Positions 1-12,840 of a DNA stretch of 59,065 bases are shown piece after piece. The DNA comes from Ophiocordyceps camponoti-saundersi (nom. inval.) (taxonomy: Eukaryota; Ascomycota; Sordariomycetes; Hypocreales; Ophiocordycipitaceae), in assembly GCA_003339415.1 (NCBI GenBank), contig PDHQ01000219.1, forward strand, positions 1 through 59,065, given 5' to 3'. Each line of letters begins with the position of its first letter. Position 1 is the first letter of the stretch. Made by a program: the position numbers and the translations under genes. The notes below the pieces were generated by a model, which was given only the letters and a program-made list of their open reading frames with translations, ran no database searches and had not been told where the DNA came from.

Positions 1-118
1 TAATATATATAATATATATAATATATATAATATATATAATATATATAATATATATAATATATATAATATATATAATATATATAATATATATAATATATAT
101 AATATATATAATATATAT
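1..118. repeat. Tandem repeat, 9-bp unit TAATATATA
   Basis: About 13 near-perfect copies of a 9-bp AT-only unit run from the first base of the window. The array is cut by the window edge, so its full length is unknown. It is a simple sequence repeat with no coding content. Confidence 0.95.
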
Positions 119-1228
119 TATAGAGATTACTATTTTTATATAAATAAAATAAAAGGTTAGGGATATATATAAAGAAAAGTTAAACTTAAAATAATATTTA
201 TTTATAATTAATATAATATTAAAATAATAAATATAATTAATATAATAAGAATCTTAAATATAGAGGAATAAAGCTAGGATATATATATAATATATTAACT
301 TTTTTATACTTTTTATTTAAGAAAGTAATTATAAAAAAAGTTATTAAATTAATTATTTATAACTTAATTAGCTAAAGTATATAAGATAGGAGACAGACTA
401 TTTTTTTAGCTATATAATCCGGATAAGTTACCTAAACTTTATTATTTAAGTTAATATATATATATATATAAATATTCCTTATAGTAATTAGTTTAATAGT
501 TATAATAAGAGCGAAATACGATATTAGCCTCTTATTTAGCTTAGGAAAGATGCTTAATTAATAATAATATAATATTATTATAGCTAATAGCTACCTTTTT
601 ATATATATTATACGCTTAGCTTAGCCTTAAGCTAGCTGCGATATTATTATATAGCGGGGAGTTTTACTTTTTTTAGAAGGGTTTTTCTTACCTAACTTAC
701 TATTAAGGTTTTAGCAGCTCTTATAGCTATTATATTATTCTAAGTATATAAGAATTAAAAAACTTATTATATAATTATATATAATAAAGAAATCTTATTA
801 TTATAAAAAGAGCTTATAAGATTTATATAATTCAATCCTTTACTATATTAATTATATTAAACTATTATTAAAAAGGTATTTTAAATATTATTATTTTTAC
901 TTTATTAAACGCTTAAATTAATTAGTATTTTTAAAAATTTAATTATTAAAGTTAAAAGGGCGTTTTTAAGCTTAAAACCTTGCTAAATAGCTTAAATAAA
1001 GATATTATATATTATATAAGTTAAAATTCTTATAAAAAAGGTAATCTTAGCTATTAAAAAGCTTTACGCCTTACAGCTAGCAATTAAAGCACGAGTTAAG
1101 ATATCCTTATTCCGGCCTATTATTATAAAATACGCCCTTATAAAAAAGCTTATAAAGCTATATAAAAGCTACTACTATAAAGGGCGCGGAAAATATTAAA
1201 AATAGTAAAAAATACTAAAAAAGGGTAA
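119..1228. other. RIP-degraded AT-rich sequence, no gene recognised
   Basis: CpA and TpG are nearly absent and TA is in great excess, as in the transposons to the right, and no open frame survives. It is probably another mutated repeat into which the copia element at 1229 inserted. I could not assign it to a family. A few conserved-looking codon runs around 1040-1190 remain unassigned. Confidence 0.6.
1224..1228. repeat. Target-site duplication, left, of copia element 1
   Basis: The 5 bp ggtaa lie directly before the left LTR. The 5 bp after the right LTR (13597-13601) are ggtag, differing by one A/G change of the kind RIP makes. A 5-bp duplication is normal for LTR retrotransposon integrase. 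Confidence 0.75.
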
Positions 1229-1588
1229 TATTAGAAAAGAAGGACTTACTCCGCCCTATATAACCTTAAATAATTATAAGCCTTACAAGGAAAACTCTAC
1301 TACCTTAATATAATTATTTAGATTCCCTAATAATAATAGAATAATCTTACTTAATATATTACTAGCTTAGAAACTAGCTTTTTTATTATTAAGAGCTTTT
1401 CCTCTAAGATCCGCTATTTTTATATATATAAAGAAAACCTCTAAGCTTAAGGGTTAGAGGTTAAGCTTTTTAGTTTATATATATATATATCTACTTTCTT
1501 ACTTTTATATATATATATTAATTACTCCGCTTACTTTTTATTTTACGTAACTTTCTAATTCTAGTAAAATCTCGCTAAGACTTTAATA
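1229..1588 (+). repeat. 5' LTR of copia element 1
   Basis: It aligns along its whole length with 13237-13596, and both copies are 360 bp. Shared landmarks include the run taataataga followed by a stretch rich in aagctt. Nearly all differences are C/T or G/A, consistent with independent RIP of the two copies. Confidence 0.9.
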
Positions 1589-3440
1589 GTTAAAAGCTAT
1601 ATTAATTAGCCTTATTATATACGTTAAGATATAAGATACTAATTTCTAAGAGAAATATTCTAAATAAGATAAGTAAAATTAAGATTTTTATAAAGCTAAT
1701 TAAAAATAGTAATTAGAAATACTAAGACTGCGCTTTTAGGACCTAAGCTAAATTTAAGGAGTTATAGAAGTATATTTTTACTAATAGAAGTTTTTAAAAT
1801 ATTAAACTAATTCGCCTAGAATTAGATATAAAGGTATACGAATAAATTAATATTTTAAGGGTAGCTTAAGAAGTATTTATTCGGAATTATAACTTCCTAA
1901 AGGCCGAATATTAGGAAAAATATAAGAAATAAAAAAAGGTAAGGAAATAAGATAAAAACTTTTAGGCTTAGATTTAAGAAATTATAAACTACTAATAGTT
2001 CTCCTTATATTATAAAGAAAGTTAGATAGTAAAAATATAATATAAAACTTTATAAGCGGAGATTAGGATTTTAGGTAAAGAATATTATCGCGATCTTCTT
2101 ATAAAATATAAATTAGCTATAAGTATTAAAAATTACTAAACTCCGCCTAAAAACTAATATATTTAGTTTTATAATTAGAGGAAGAATATTAACGCTATAA
2201 AATCTAAAAAATTATTCTAGGTAAATAATAATTTTATATAGATAACCTAATTTTATAATACTATCCGCTTATATTTATATATATAAACTTAGATAACTTA
2301 TTTTAAGTAAGCGAGCGAATATAAAAAAAAGGGTTTTTATATTATAAACTTTACTAATAACTTTATCTATTACTTAAATACGATATTATTTACCGCGATA
2401 AAATATTTAAATAACGGGGTATTCTTAAGATTTAAAAGTAAAGAAGAAAAAACTAACTTTAAAAGGAAAAATAAGGAAAAGAATAAATTTAATAATTATA
2501 AACTAAAATATAATAGAAATAACTAATAGAAAAACTATAAATAAGGTAGAAAAAGGGATAACTGCTATAATAACGACCGCTATAAAGAAAAACGCAGTAA
2601 TAGATATAATAGTAATAAAAACTAAAGTTAATATAAAAAAAAAGCGGAACTCCGAGGAATATTATAGGCGAGCCCCGGATATTTAATACGATCTATATAA
2701 AGGGTTCGGATATAAGAGAGATCGCTACTTTTTACTATAAAATAACGCCCTATTATAATAGTAAAGCTTATATATTTTAAAAATCGCCGAGGAAAATACT
2801 TAGAAATAAAGCTTAAATTTAAAAAAGATTAAAAATAGTAAAATTAAGTTTAACTCCTTTTACTCCTCTTTATATCTCTCTTATAAAAAAAGTTATATTA
2901 TAGTAACTTTTTTTCTTAAAACCTCCTCTTATATAATATTTTTTATTATAAAATACCTACTATTCTATTTAATAATTCTTAACTTAAGTATAATAATTTA
3001 TATTTTTAATAACTACGAACGATTTATATAATTTTATAGCTTAAACTTTAAGAACTTTATCTTAATAAAGGATAATAAAGTTCTTATTAAAAAATATAGT
3101 AAAGTAAATATTAAAATATTAATTAGAATAATAATAGCGCTATTAAAGCTACGAAATATTACGTATTATTAAGATTTTATATATAACTTAGTATCTTACT
3201 AATTACTAAAGTTTAAAAAAATATAATAAGATAATAACCTTAGTTAAGAAAATTTAATATTAAAAATAATAGATAATAAAATTATTATAATTATAAAACT
3301 TATCTATAACTAATTTATCTTAGAATATATCCTAAAGTAAATAAACTATATATTATTCGCTATAAGGCGATAAAAATATACGTCCTATACCCCTTAAAAA
3401 GTAAGAAAGTTAGTAATAAATATATAGTACTTAAGACTTA

Positions 3441-3445
3441 GATAC
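3441..3445. repeat. Probable target-site duplication of the 4.9-kb nested element
   Basis: gatac precedes the left LTR at 3446, and aatac (8362-8366) follows the right LTR. The single G/A difference fits RIP. The exact LTR ends are uncertain by a few bases because the usual TG/CA ends are mutated. Confidence 0.5.
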
Positions 3446-3922
3446 TTTAACGGGGATAAAAAGATATACCCCGAGGCAGAGGAAAAAAAAGGGAAAAGAA
3501 GGGAAAGAGAAGAAAAAGAAGCTATTTCCGTAAAATTCCTAGTAATTTAAAGAGCGTAGATTTTATAAAGACTAAAGAGGTAACCTTACCTAAAGTTATA
3601 CGCTTATAGCGACTAATTTATAGTATTTTAAAAAGCTTATAGCTACCTTAGTTATTCTTCCTAAGTAAGGAAAAATAACCTTTCTTATATATATAAAAAT
3701 AACCTTTCCTAGAACTTATAAGTTTAATATTAATTAATTAAATCTATTAAATTAGGTAGGTTAAATTAGATAGGTTAGCTTAAATAACCCTTTTAACGCT
3801 TATTACCTTAATTTACTTATATAACTTATATAACCTTAACGGACTTATTAGATCTATTTCCTTAAAATAGTTTTCCTTACTAAGGGCTATAATATATATA
3901 GGGGTACTTATTACTCCCGCTA
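3446..3922 (+). repeat. Left LTR of the nested 4.9-kb element
   Basis: It aligns with 7884-8361 along its full length and is fully RIP-mutated. The right copy keeps CA and TG dinucleotides in its last 180 bp, where this copy has TA. Confidence 0.85.
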
Positions 3923-5194
3923 AACTACTCCTTATAGCGTAAGTATATATAAGGAAGTAATAGCAAAAAGGGAAATATACTTTACGAGAAGAAACGCGGG
4001 AGTAAGTAAAGAAAAAGAAAGAAAAAAGGAAGAAAAAGAAAATAATAGGAAAGTAGCCGCTATAAAAAGGGCCGAAAAGAAAGAAGATAGTAAGGACTAA
4101 CGGAAAGAAAAGAAAAAGGAAGGAAAAAGTAGAAAAACGGAAGAAAAGAAAAGAATAGAAAAACTAGGAAAAAGTAGGAAAGAAGAAGAAAAAAAACGCC
4201 GCTATACGCCTTTACTTATTAACTAAAGTAGAAGGAAATATTTAATTAAACCTTTTAGAAGGTAAGTCTATTATTTTAGGATAAAGAGGTTAACTCCCTA
4301 TAAGTCCGAAAATAGCCGGCTAGATAGCTAGATTAATTAGATCGAGGAAGCTAAAAGAACTAAGTAAGTAGAAAAAGAAGGAAATAAAGGGAAAGGAGAA
4401 GATAACTAAGAGGAAGGAAATAACCGAACTAAAGAAATAGAAGAAAACGAAGAAGTAGAAAAAAATAACCGAACTAAAGAAGTAGAAAAGACTAACTAGG
4501 TAGAAGGAAACGGCTAAGTAGAAGAAGATAAAGAAAACTATATAATAGCTTAATCTATAATTTCCTTTCTATAGCTTATTTCCTTATTTTCGAGAAAAAC
4601 GGAGGCGTAGAAATATATCTTTTTAAAAAAAGTACTATAACTAGGAAAGTCTCTGCCGCGTAAGTTACTATTCTTAATAAGAAAATCTTATATTTCTCTT
4701 AATAAGGTAAAAAGTAAATTAAGAAAATATTAAATTATAGCCTCGAAGTTATCTTTTTCTAGCTACTAGTAAAAGGAAGTATACTTTTCTAGCTAATTAA
4801 TTATATCCTTTATTTTTAGTTAATAAGCCTTATATTATTATAATTTTCCTAAAGTTTTTACTAAATAAGCTTAATTAAATACTCCGAAATATTAAAAGAG
4901 CTATTTTTTCGTTACTTATTATAAAAAAGTATACTCGCTTAAAATTAACTTTTATATATTTTACGGATCCCGCGCTTAAAGCGACGCGGATATAAACCTC
5001 TTATTCTTATATTATAAGCGGACTCTACTCTTTCCGTTACCCCGTAATAATAGCTTTAAGCCGCGCCCGGAGCGATTTCGGGGGGGAGGGTAACGCTATA
5101 TAAGTTAATCGTAACCGCGAAAATTTTTTACTTAGAATATAGCTTTACTCTAAATTATAGTAAACTTAAACCTAAAAATCTACTATACCTCTTA

Positions 5195-6760
5195 CCCTAT
5201 TAGAAGCTAAAGCGAGTATTAGTAAGATTATTTCGGGGGACGCTTTAGTCTTTATATAAGTAATTATCGAATAAGTAGCGGAGTTTAAAAAGGTCCGGGG
5301 AAGCGCCCCCCTTACTCCGATTCCGTTAATTAGTAGTATTTTCTTAGCTATTATAGCCGCAGTTTCCTCTTTTTTCTATAGCTTCGGGGGGAGCGGGACT
5401 CTTTTAATATAAGCTATAATTACGGCTAAAGCGCCGGAGAAAACTATTAAAAAATAAGTTTTTAGGTAATATAAATATTAGCTTATAATTCGCTTTAACT
5501 TTATCGCTACTCCGCTTTAAGTTTAAGGCCTTAAGATAATTATAATAAGTATTAACCGTAAACTTTATAAGTAAGGCTAAGCTTTTATTATAAGGAAATT
5601 ACCTAGCGGTAATATTATAGTAATATTCTAAAATATTATCTATAAGCTTTAGTTTAATTTAAGGTAGCTTCGTATTATTTTTAAAGAAAAAGTACGCTTA
5701 ACTAGTAAAGGTTATACTCTTATTATAAAAAAGGTACTAATATAAGCCTTATAGTAAGGTAAAAAGGAGGCTTTTTAAAAAAAATTAAGTTATCGAATAA
5801 GGTTTTAGTAATATAACTATATACGAAAAAATACTATTTAAAAACTTAATAAAGTTCCCTTATAGTTACTATTAATAGCGTAATAAATATAAACTAAATC
5901 TATAATAAGGGTATAATAATATAAGTAAAGATTTTTAACGTAAAACTTTATAAGCTAAAAATTTAACTTTAATAATATTTTAAATATTACTAGCTTAAAT
6001 ATATTACTAAATATTATATAGTAAAGCTATAATATAGCTAATACTCCGCTTTTTTATATATAAAAAGTAAATTAGCCTACCTTATAGCGTATAAAAAAAG
6101 ACTATATTATTACCCTTTTTATTAGGGGACTTACCTTAGGTAAAGTTAACTTTACCTTAAGATAAGAGTAGCGTAGGACCGGGCGAAGGATACTTATATT
6201 TCCTAACCCTGGAGATTTATAGATTAGAACTTTGTATATATTACCCCTCCTCCCCCTCCGGCGTTAACCGGAGTTTAGTAATAGCCGGGGCGGAAACGCT
6301 AAAAGGCGAATATAATAGCTCCGCCTTTAACCCCCTCTCTAAACTTATCTATAGCTTTACTATAATAATTAGGCCGCCTTTTAAGATTAGCTATTATAAG
6401 GTTTATTATAAGCTAGTAAAACCTTTATATATTCCTTAGTTATATTAATAAAGCCTTAATCGAATAGATTATTTAAGATATTATAATTAAGCGCGGAGAT
6501 TTAGTTTATAATAACGATAACGCTTAGGAAAATAAGTAGCTATATAAACTTTATATTAGACCTAAACTACGCGTACTTTTATTATTATAAACTCCGCTTT
6601 AAAAGATATATCGGCTTTTTAATTATTTATTATTATTAGACTTATCTAAGGTATAGAGTGCTAGGTACGGACCTAGTCCGGCCTTAAACTAAGGTAACGC
6701 TTAAAGGGAGGGTTTTACTCCGAGTTCTCCGGTTTTTCCTACTCCTAGAATATATATAGA
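5195..6760 (+). pseudogene. RIP-degraded Gag-like ORF of the nested element
   Basis: One + frame runs through about 1.5 kb with stops confined to codons derivable from CAA, CAG or TGG, as expected of a RIP-mutated coding region. Around 5570-5620 it reads a short motif (RKLPSG then a hydrophobic run) typical of the Gag/ORF1 proteins of fungal retroelements. A proline-rich stretch follows near 6240. I see no intact zinc knuckle, although cysteine TGC codons would have become TAC and been hidden. Boundaries are approximate. The alternative is the ORF1 of a LINE captured inside an LTR element. Confidence 0.45.
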
Positions 6761-6815
6761 ATAGTTCTAGGCTAAATTAAGCATATTAGCGTATAAATAT
6801 TATTTATTATTTATT
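6645..6815. repeat. About 170-bp segment shared, inverted, with 28175-28345
   Basis: The reverse complement matches the sequence right of the gene island, including landmarks such as gcactctata, accctccctttaagcgtta and aaaaaccggagaac. The similarity fades on both sides. It may be the conserved end of the element's 3' region or a separate dispersed repeat. Confidence 0.75.
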
Positions 6816-7883
6816 ATAAAGAAGCTATTATAAGAATCTTAATTTTTCCTTATAAATTAGGGGCTACGAAGTATAGTAGTTATTTAAGTTTTCCTTTATC
6901 TTTTAAGAACTTAGCTTTAAATTATTTAAGGAAATAATTAATCCTTTTACTTTAAAAAAGTTAAAAAAGGGGTAAGCTTAAAAGGGAAGAAAAAGAAAGG
7001 AAAGGAAAACTTTAAGTAAGTTTTTAAGTAAAGGGTAAGGTAAAGAACTAGGTAGAAAACTAAGTAGAAAGGGACTGCCGAAAACCTAGAAAAAAAGAAA
7101 AAAAGGAAAAAAATAAAGGATCCGAAAAAATAAGGGAAAATAAAAGATCCGAAGAAATAAGGGAAAAAGGTCCCTATAGCGATATATCTATTTAAAGCTA
7201 TAGCTATTACTATAGCCGCTATTATATATATTCCTTAGTCGCTTATATTATATCTAATAGCTATTTTTCTTAATCTATTTTTTCCTATTATTATAGCTTT
7301 TATAATTATAATAACTTAGTTAAAAAAGGGGTTACTAAAGACTATAAGAAGAAGAAAGCGGAAAACTAAAGAAAAAAGAAAATAACTAAAAAAAACGGGC
7401 TAAGGAAAAAGTTTATAAAAAGTAGTAGAAAAAGTAAGGGGGTAATAATAAGGCTAGCCTTATACGAGGCCCTCGCTATCGGGAAAGAAAAAAAAGGAAG
7501 AAAATAACGAAAACGATAAGATTAGCTAATCTATATATTTAAGAGTAAAGTTTATAACTATAACTAAAAAAGAAAAAGAAAAAGAAAAAGCGGGCTATGC
7601 TTACCGGGTTAAAAAGGAAATCTCTAGCTATACTAGCTTAGCTCTTATCCCCTCCCTCTTTTCGATTAATTAGTCTAAGGTATTTTAATAAACTTATTAA
7701 AGCTATAAGAATTATACTAGCTACTAAGGCTATTAAGAAAATAAGGACTATAAAGAAGAGAAAAAAATAGGTTTTTAGGAGGGTAGTAGTAAAGTTTAAA
7801 GGAAAATAAAATAAAGTATTTTTATATTTTTAGAAGCCCGAAAAAGCAGGCTTTTCTAGATTAATCACGCCTTAAAAACTAGT

Positions 7884-8361
7884 TTTAACGGAGATAAAAA
7901 GATATACCCTAAGGTAAAGGAAAAAGAAAGGAAAAAAAGGGAAAGAGAAGAAAAAGAAGCTATTTCCGTAGAATTCCTAATAATTTAAAGAGCGTAGATT
8001 TTATAAAGACTAAAAAGGTAACCCTACTTAAGGTTATACGCTTACGGCGACTAATTTATAGTATTTTAAAGAGCTTATAGCTACCTTAGTCGTTCTTCCT
8101 AGGTAGGGAAAAACGACCCTTCTTATACGTATAAAAACGACCCTTTCTAGGACTTATAGGTTTAATACTAATTAATTAGATCCGTTAGATTAGGCAGGTT
8201 AGATTAGATAGGTTAGCTTACATAACCCTTTTAACGCCTGCTACCCTGACCTACCTATACGACCCGTACGACCCTAACAGACTTATTAGACCTACTTCCT
8301 TAAGATAGTCTTCCTTGCCGGGGGCTGTAGTGTGCGTAGGGGTGCCCGTTGCTCCCGCTAA
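7884..8361 (+). repeat. Right LTR of the nested 4.9-kb element, partly spared by RIP
   Basis: The first 290 bp lack CA and TG like their surroundings. From about 8180 to 8361 both dinucleotides reappear often (gtagtgtgcg, cctgacctac), so the RIP border falls inside the LTR. Confidence 0.85.
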
Positions 8362-8429
8362 AATACCTAAGTCTATAAGTTCTTAACTATATTAATAATA
8401 ACTATAATAGAATATAAATATAACTAATT

Positions 8430-9260
8430 AAAAAAGATAGCGTGCTAATTAATAAATATAAAAGCTACGCTATAATAAAAATAAAGTAATAAATTAATAG
8501 GATTCTTAAGGAGAAGCTAGAGATATTAGGTAAAACGCTTATAATTAACTTTTATAATTTTAAGAAAAACTCTATAAGCTATTCTTTAGTAATATTAATT
8601 ACTAATAGAAATATAAAGTTTATATAAGATTTTTACCTAGTTAACTTAATATAATATATAATTCTTAAAACGCTAAAAATAATATTCCGATATTTTATAT
8701 ATTAATATAAGTTTTATATCCGCGTAATAGAGATAGATAATAAGATTAAAAATTAACTAGATATTTTAAAGTTTTTAAAAAATAGGAATATTCGTATAGA
8801 CTTCTCCGCACCTTATATATAAGAGTAAAATAGTAAGGTAGAACGCGTTAGCGGTATCCTTAAAATAAAGATAAAGGCGATAAGAGGATAATTACTAATA
8901 GCTTTCTAGCGGGAAATTTTTAAGTCTATTATTTACCTATATAATAGGACTCCGAGGATTTCGAATAGATAAAAGACCCCGTATAAGGGTATTTTCCGGA
9001 AAAAGCCCTATCTAGCTTACCTCCGCGTATATAAATATAAAGCGTATATAATAATTATAAATATAAAGCTTAAGCAAAATTATTTAAGAAAACTTAATTT
9101 AAAGGCTTAAATTAGGTTTTTAATCGGTTATAAGTTAAGTTATATTTATTAGATATAGCTACTAAGCGAAAATAAGATTATATTTACTTATAATATTTTA
9201 TTTAATAAACGCGAAATATTTTATAGGACTTTTAACTTTTTTAAAAATAGTTTAAGGGAG
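8430..9260 (+). pseudogene. Copia 1 pol: integrase region, RIP-degraded
   Basis: The + frame downstream of the nested element reads as a copia integrase core. It has a DFFDFKENS-like start near 8550, then a segment corresponding to APYTQEQN near 8805 and NRTPR plus KTPY near 8935-8980. The C-terminal conserved block ending in a DVLF-like motif is near 9190. Stops occur at Gln and Trp positions and Gly/Asp codons are often changed to Ser/Asn, the expected result of RIP. The N-terminal part of integrase lies left of the insertion, before 3446. Confidence 0.75.
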
Positions 9261-9959
9261 ATAAACTTACGATATATTATAGAAATATTATAATAAAACG
9301 CTAATAATTAAAATATAGTAAATATTATATTAGTTAAAAAACTACTTAATAAAGATATTTAAAAGAGACGGATAATTAATCTTGATTAAATTATATATCC
9401 TAAACTTACTAATAAATTAATAAAAGTCTAATAAAATATATCTAATAAAAATATATTAGTAAATAGTAAACTTATTAAAGGTAGCGTAGAAAATTTTACT
9501 AAGAGATAGAAATCCTAGGAAATTAGCGTAATATATTTAACGTTACTAAGAATATTACCTACTAGCTTATTTACTACGATAATAATAAGATATAAAAAAC
9601 CTAGGTATATTCTAATAAGGACGCTTAGAAAAAATAGCTTAAAGAAAGTTAGATTTATTTTACTTTTAAAATAAAGAAACGAATTTATAAGAAAAATAAG
9701 TAAAATTACCGCTACTAAAGAGAATTCCGAAAAGAAAGAAAATAAGAAAATATTCTATATAGCTTTCTATACGGGACTCCTTAGAGGACTAATTAGTAGA
9801 GACCTAATATATAGAAAAATACTTAATAAAGTAAATCTACTCTAACTAATTAACTCACGAAGTTTTTCTTAGGGAACTCTACTTAACGCCTTAGATAATC
9901 GCGTATAAATATTTCGGTATTTACTAAAAGAGCTATTTAAAAATACGGAACTTAATTAT

Positions 9960-10720
9960 CTCTATAATTATAATATAAAATATATAAACTTATAATTAGA
10001 AATTCTATCTAAAAAAGTAATAGCGAAGATTATTAGCTATTAATAAATATACGTATATAAATTTAATTAAGATAATAAGCTAATAATATATAAAGCTAGA
10101 GTAGTTATACGCAGAGACTAATAACTTATAACGGAGGTAGAGATATATACTATAATATTAGTAATAAGAAGCTTCCGGATATTTATAGCTATTATAGCTA
10201 AGTTTAACTTAAAATTTATATAATATAATATAGTTAATATATTTATTAATATACTATTAAATAAGGATATTTTTATATAGATACCGTAAGGGTATATAAA
10301 GCGAGGAATTATCTTTAAGTTAAAACGCGCGTTATATAGCTTATAAAAGTCTCCGCTCTTTTAATAGCGGTATTTTATAGTAATATTAAAGAAAATAAGG
10401 TTCGAGATACTTTTAAGTAAACTTTATTATAGAATAAAAAGAGGCGTTATTATATTCTTTTATATTAATAATATAATCTTTAAATACCTTAAAAATTATA
10501 TAGATAAGTTATAATAATTATAAGTAAAACTTTAGTAATATTATATCTTAATTAGCGGATATCTAATTTAATAATTTATTAGATTTTAAGTTATCTACGA
10601 TAGAACTTAGTAGAAGATCTAGCTATCTTAAAGAGTATATATTAAGAAAATAGCGGAGCTAGCTAATATTAAGAGATCTTACTAAACCTCGATAAGTTCT
10701 ATACTCCTTAAGCTAAACTT
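9960..10720 (+). pseudogene. Copia 1 pol: reverse transcriptase region, RIP-degraded
   Basis: At 10233-10250 the codons read VNIFIN, derivable by RIP from the copia RT motif VNAFLN. At 10461-10472 they read YINN, derivable from the catalytic YVDD through two G-to-A changes. The segment following 10250 (LLNKDIF) matches the LLDEDIF-type continuation. Loss of the catalytic aspartates and several stops make it inactive. Confidence 0.82.
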
Positions 10721-10899
10721 TAAGAAAGTAACGCCCTAAGCGATAAATAGATATTAGAAGAAGGTAAGCTTTATTATATTTATTATAATAATAATAAAAC
10801 TAGATATTATATTTATAGTAATATATTTTACTAAGTATAACTATAACCTAAGCGCGGATTGCTATTAAGTAATTAATAAGGTATTATATTACTTTAAGG

Positions 10900-11430
10900 T
10901 AACGAAAAATTTAAGCTTTTCTTTTAGGGGTGCTAATACTCTTAAAATAGCTAGCGACGCTTTTTTTATAGATAATAAAAACTATAAAAATTCTTAAGTA
11001 TATATAATTAGACTATTTAATAATATAATCGCTTAGAGTACTAATAAGTAGAAGATTATTATAATTTTAATAATAGAGGCTAAATTACTAGCCTTTTTAT
11101 AAATAGCGAAGGAATCTCTCTTTATAAGTTAGTTACTTAAAGAATTAACTATTAAGTTAAATAACCTATTTATAATAATCTAATATAATAATATATAAAT
11201 AGTTAGCGTTATAATAAAAGAGTTATTTAAACTTTATATTAAATTAAAATATATAAATATATATAACTACTAGCTTAAATAAGAAATCTTAGTAAGGATA
11301 ATTAAGGTAGAGTATATTTTAATAAACGCGATTATTGCGGATAAGTTAATAAAGCCCCTTTAAAATACCTTATTTAAATTTTTTATTTAGAGGCTTAATT
11401 TTAAAAATATATACGGGCGTTTTAATAAAT
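10900..11430 (+). pseudogene. Copia 1 pol: RNase H region, RIP-degraded
   Basis: The + frame reads IIEAKLLAF near 11070 (from the TEAELLAL block) and LLKELTI near 11135. Near 11255-11285 it reads the equivalent of the copia DIHNHWLRQE motif, then EYI and IADKLIK (from EYVPS and IADGLTK) towards 11360. The reading stops being recognisable near 11430, taken as the end of pol. Confidence 0.78.
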
Positions 11431-11699
11431 AAAATAAGGAACTCTTATAAATAACTAAATAGGATTTATAATAGTAAATATAAAACTTATTTATTTTATT
11501 AGAATAATTCTTTTAAATATAAATAATAAATAGAATCTTAAAAGATAAAAACTAACTAAGTAATATACTTAAAACTAAATATAAAAAAACTTAAAGATAT
11601 TACTAATTAAGATATATATAAGTAATTTATAAATATATTTATAAAAGAAATATATAAAGAAGAAAATAAGTATTATATTAATTTTTTTTAACTTCTTAA

Positions 11700-12840
11700 A
11701 AGTTAAACTTACCCTTATAAAAGGAAAATATTTCCGCATATTTTTAGATAAAGTTAATAGCTATAACGCCGCTAAGATAGGATTTTTCTTTAGCGTAGTT
11801 ATTACCTTTTTTACTAATTTATCTACCGTTTTCTTAGCCTTAGCTATAGCTATTATAGCAAACTCCGCCTTAATAGTAGTAAACTCCGCTTTAATATAAG
11901 TTTCGAGATTAAATAAATAAAACTTAAAATATATAAAATATTTAACTATAGCTTAAAGGCCTTTATTAGGAATTATATTTAAATCGGCGTTACTATTATT
12001 ATTATTAGCGTTAAGCTTTATAATTTCGTTATTAGACTTATCCTCTATTACCGCTATATTATTACTACCGCCCTCTTTATTTTCGTTACCTAAGGCGCGG
12101 CTCTTTTTTAAAATATCGCCGGAAAAGATAATATTAATAGCGTCCTTATAAAAAGATTAATATAGCCTAATAAAAAATATATAAAGTATATAACTTACGC
12201 TTATAAGAACTTAGCGTTAACTAAATAATATAAGTATTTTATATTAATTATTATAAACTTAAAAAAGCTTTAAAATTTATTTATATTTTCTTTATTTTTA
12301 TCATATTACGCCTTATTTTATTAAATTATAATATTAATTAAAATAAATAAAGCTAGTTTATATTTACGTAATTTATTTATATAAATAATATATAAAATTA
12401 CGCGCGTTAAGTTAGCTTAAAAATAATAAGCGATATATTTTTTAAAATATAAAATATATAGCTAGTTATATATAATACTTAAAGCTATAATAAGCCGCTA
12501 AGATCTTTATAATAAAATTATTAATATTAAATATAAGAATATAAACTATAAAATAAAATATATTAGCGTAATATTATAATTATATATAAGCGTAAAAATA
12601 GCGTTAAAAACCTTAGAAGAAAAGGTTAGATTAGGCGGCGCGGGCGTAGAAATATTAATATCGCCCGCTAGCCCCCTTTTACCTCTTACCTTTCACCTAG
12701 CTATAGCTCCCTCTAAGGCGTATAAGCTAATAGCGCCCTTAGCGGGCATATTTATCGGTAAGATAAGATTAAGGCGGTTATTAGCGTTAGTAATAGCGTT
12801 TATTTCCTCTATTATAGTAAAAATTTACTTAATAAATATA
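11700..12840 (-). pseudogene. Possible antisense ORF between copia pol and 3' LTR
   Basis: On the minus strand, 12840 to about 12600 and 12120 to about 11740 read as hydrophilic, protein-like sequence. Stops lie mainly at positions derivable from Gln/Trp codons. The first block contains MPAKGAI and LYALEGA; the second has an Asn-rich stretch, then a Lys/Ala-rich segment (KAKKTVDKLVKKV). The complementary + reading is almost wholly hydrophobic, which is why I favour the minus strand. The region between the blocks is less clear and may contain frame changes or an intron. I recognise no family. Ends are approximate. Confidence 0.35.

Larger units (their letters stand above)
3446..8361 (+). mobile_element. 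4.9-kb LTR element nested in copia 1; Gag-like, no pol seen
   Basis: Direct repeats of 477-478 bp (3446-3922 and 7884-8361) bound a 3.96-kb interior and split the copia element inside its integrase region. The only protein-like signal I find is one long + frame at about 5200-6760, with stops only where RIP would change CAA, CAG or TGG. It includes a segment that reads RKLPSG, a motif typical of Gag/ORF1-like proteins of fungal retroelements. Purine-rich tracts at 3960-4540 and 6940-7610 would read as Lys/Glu-rich. I see no reverse transcriptase, integrase or RNase H, which suggests a non-autonomous element encoding only a Gag. Confidence 0.7.
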
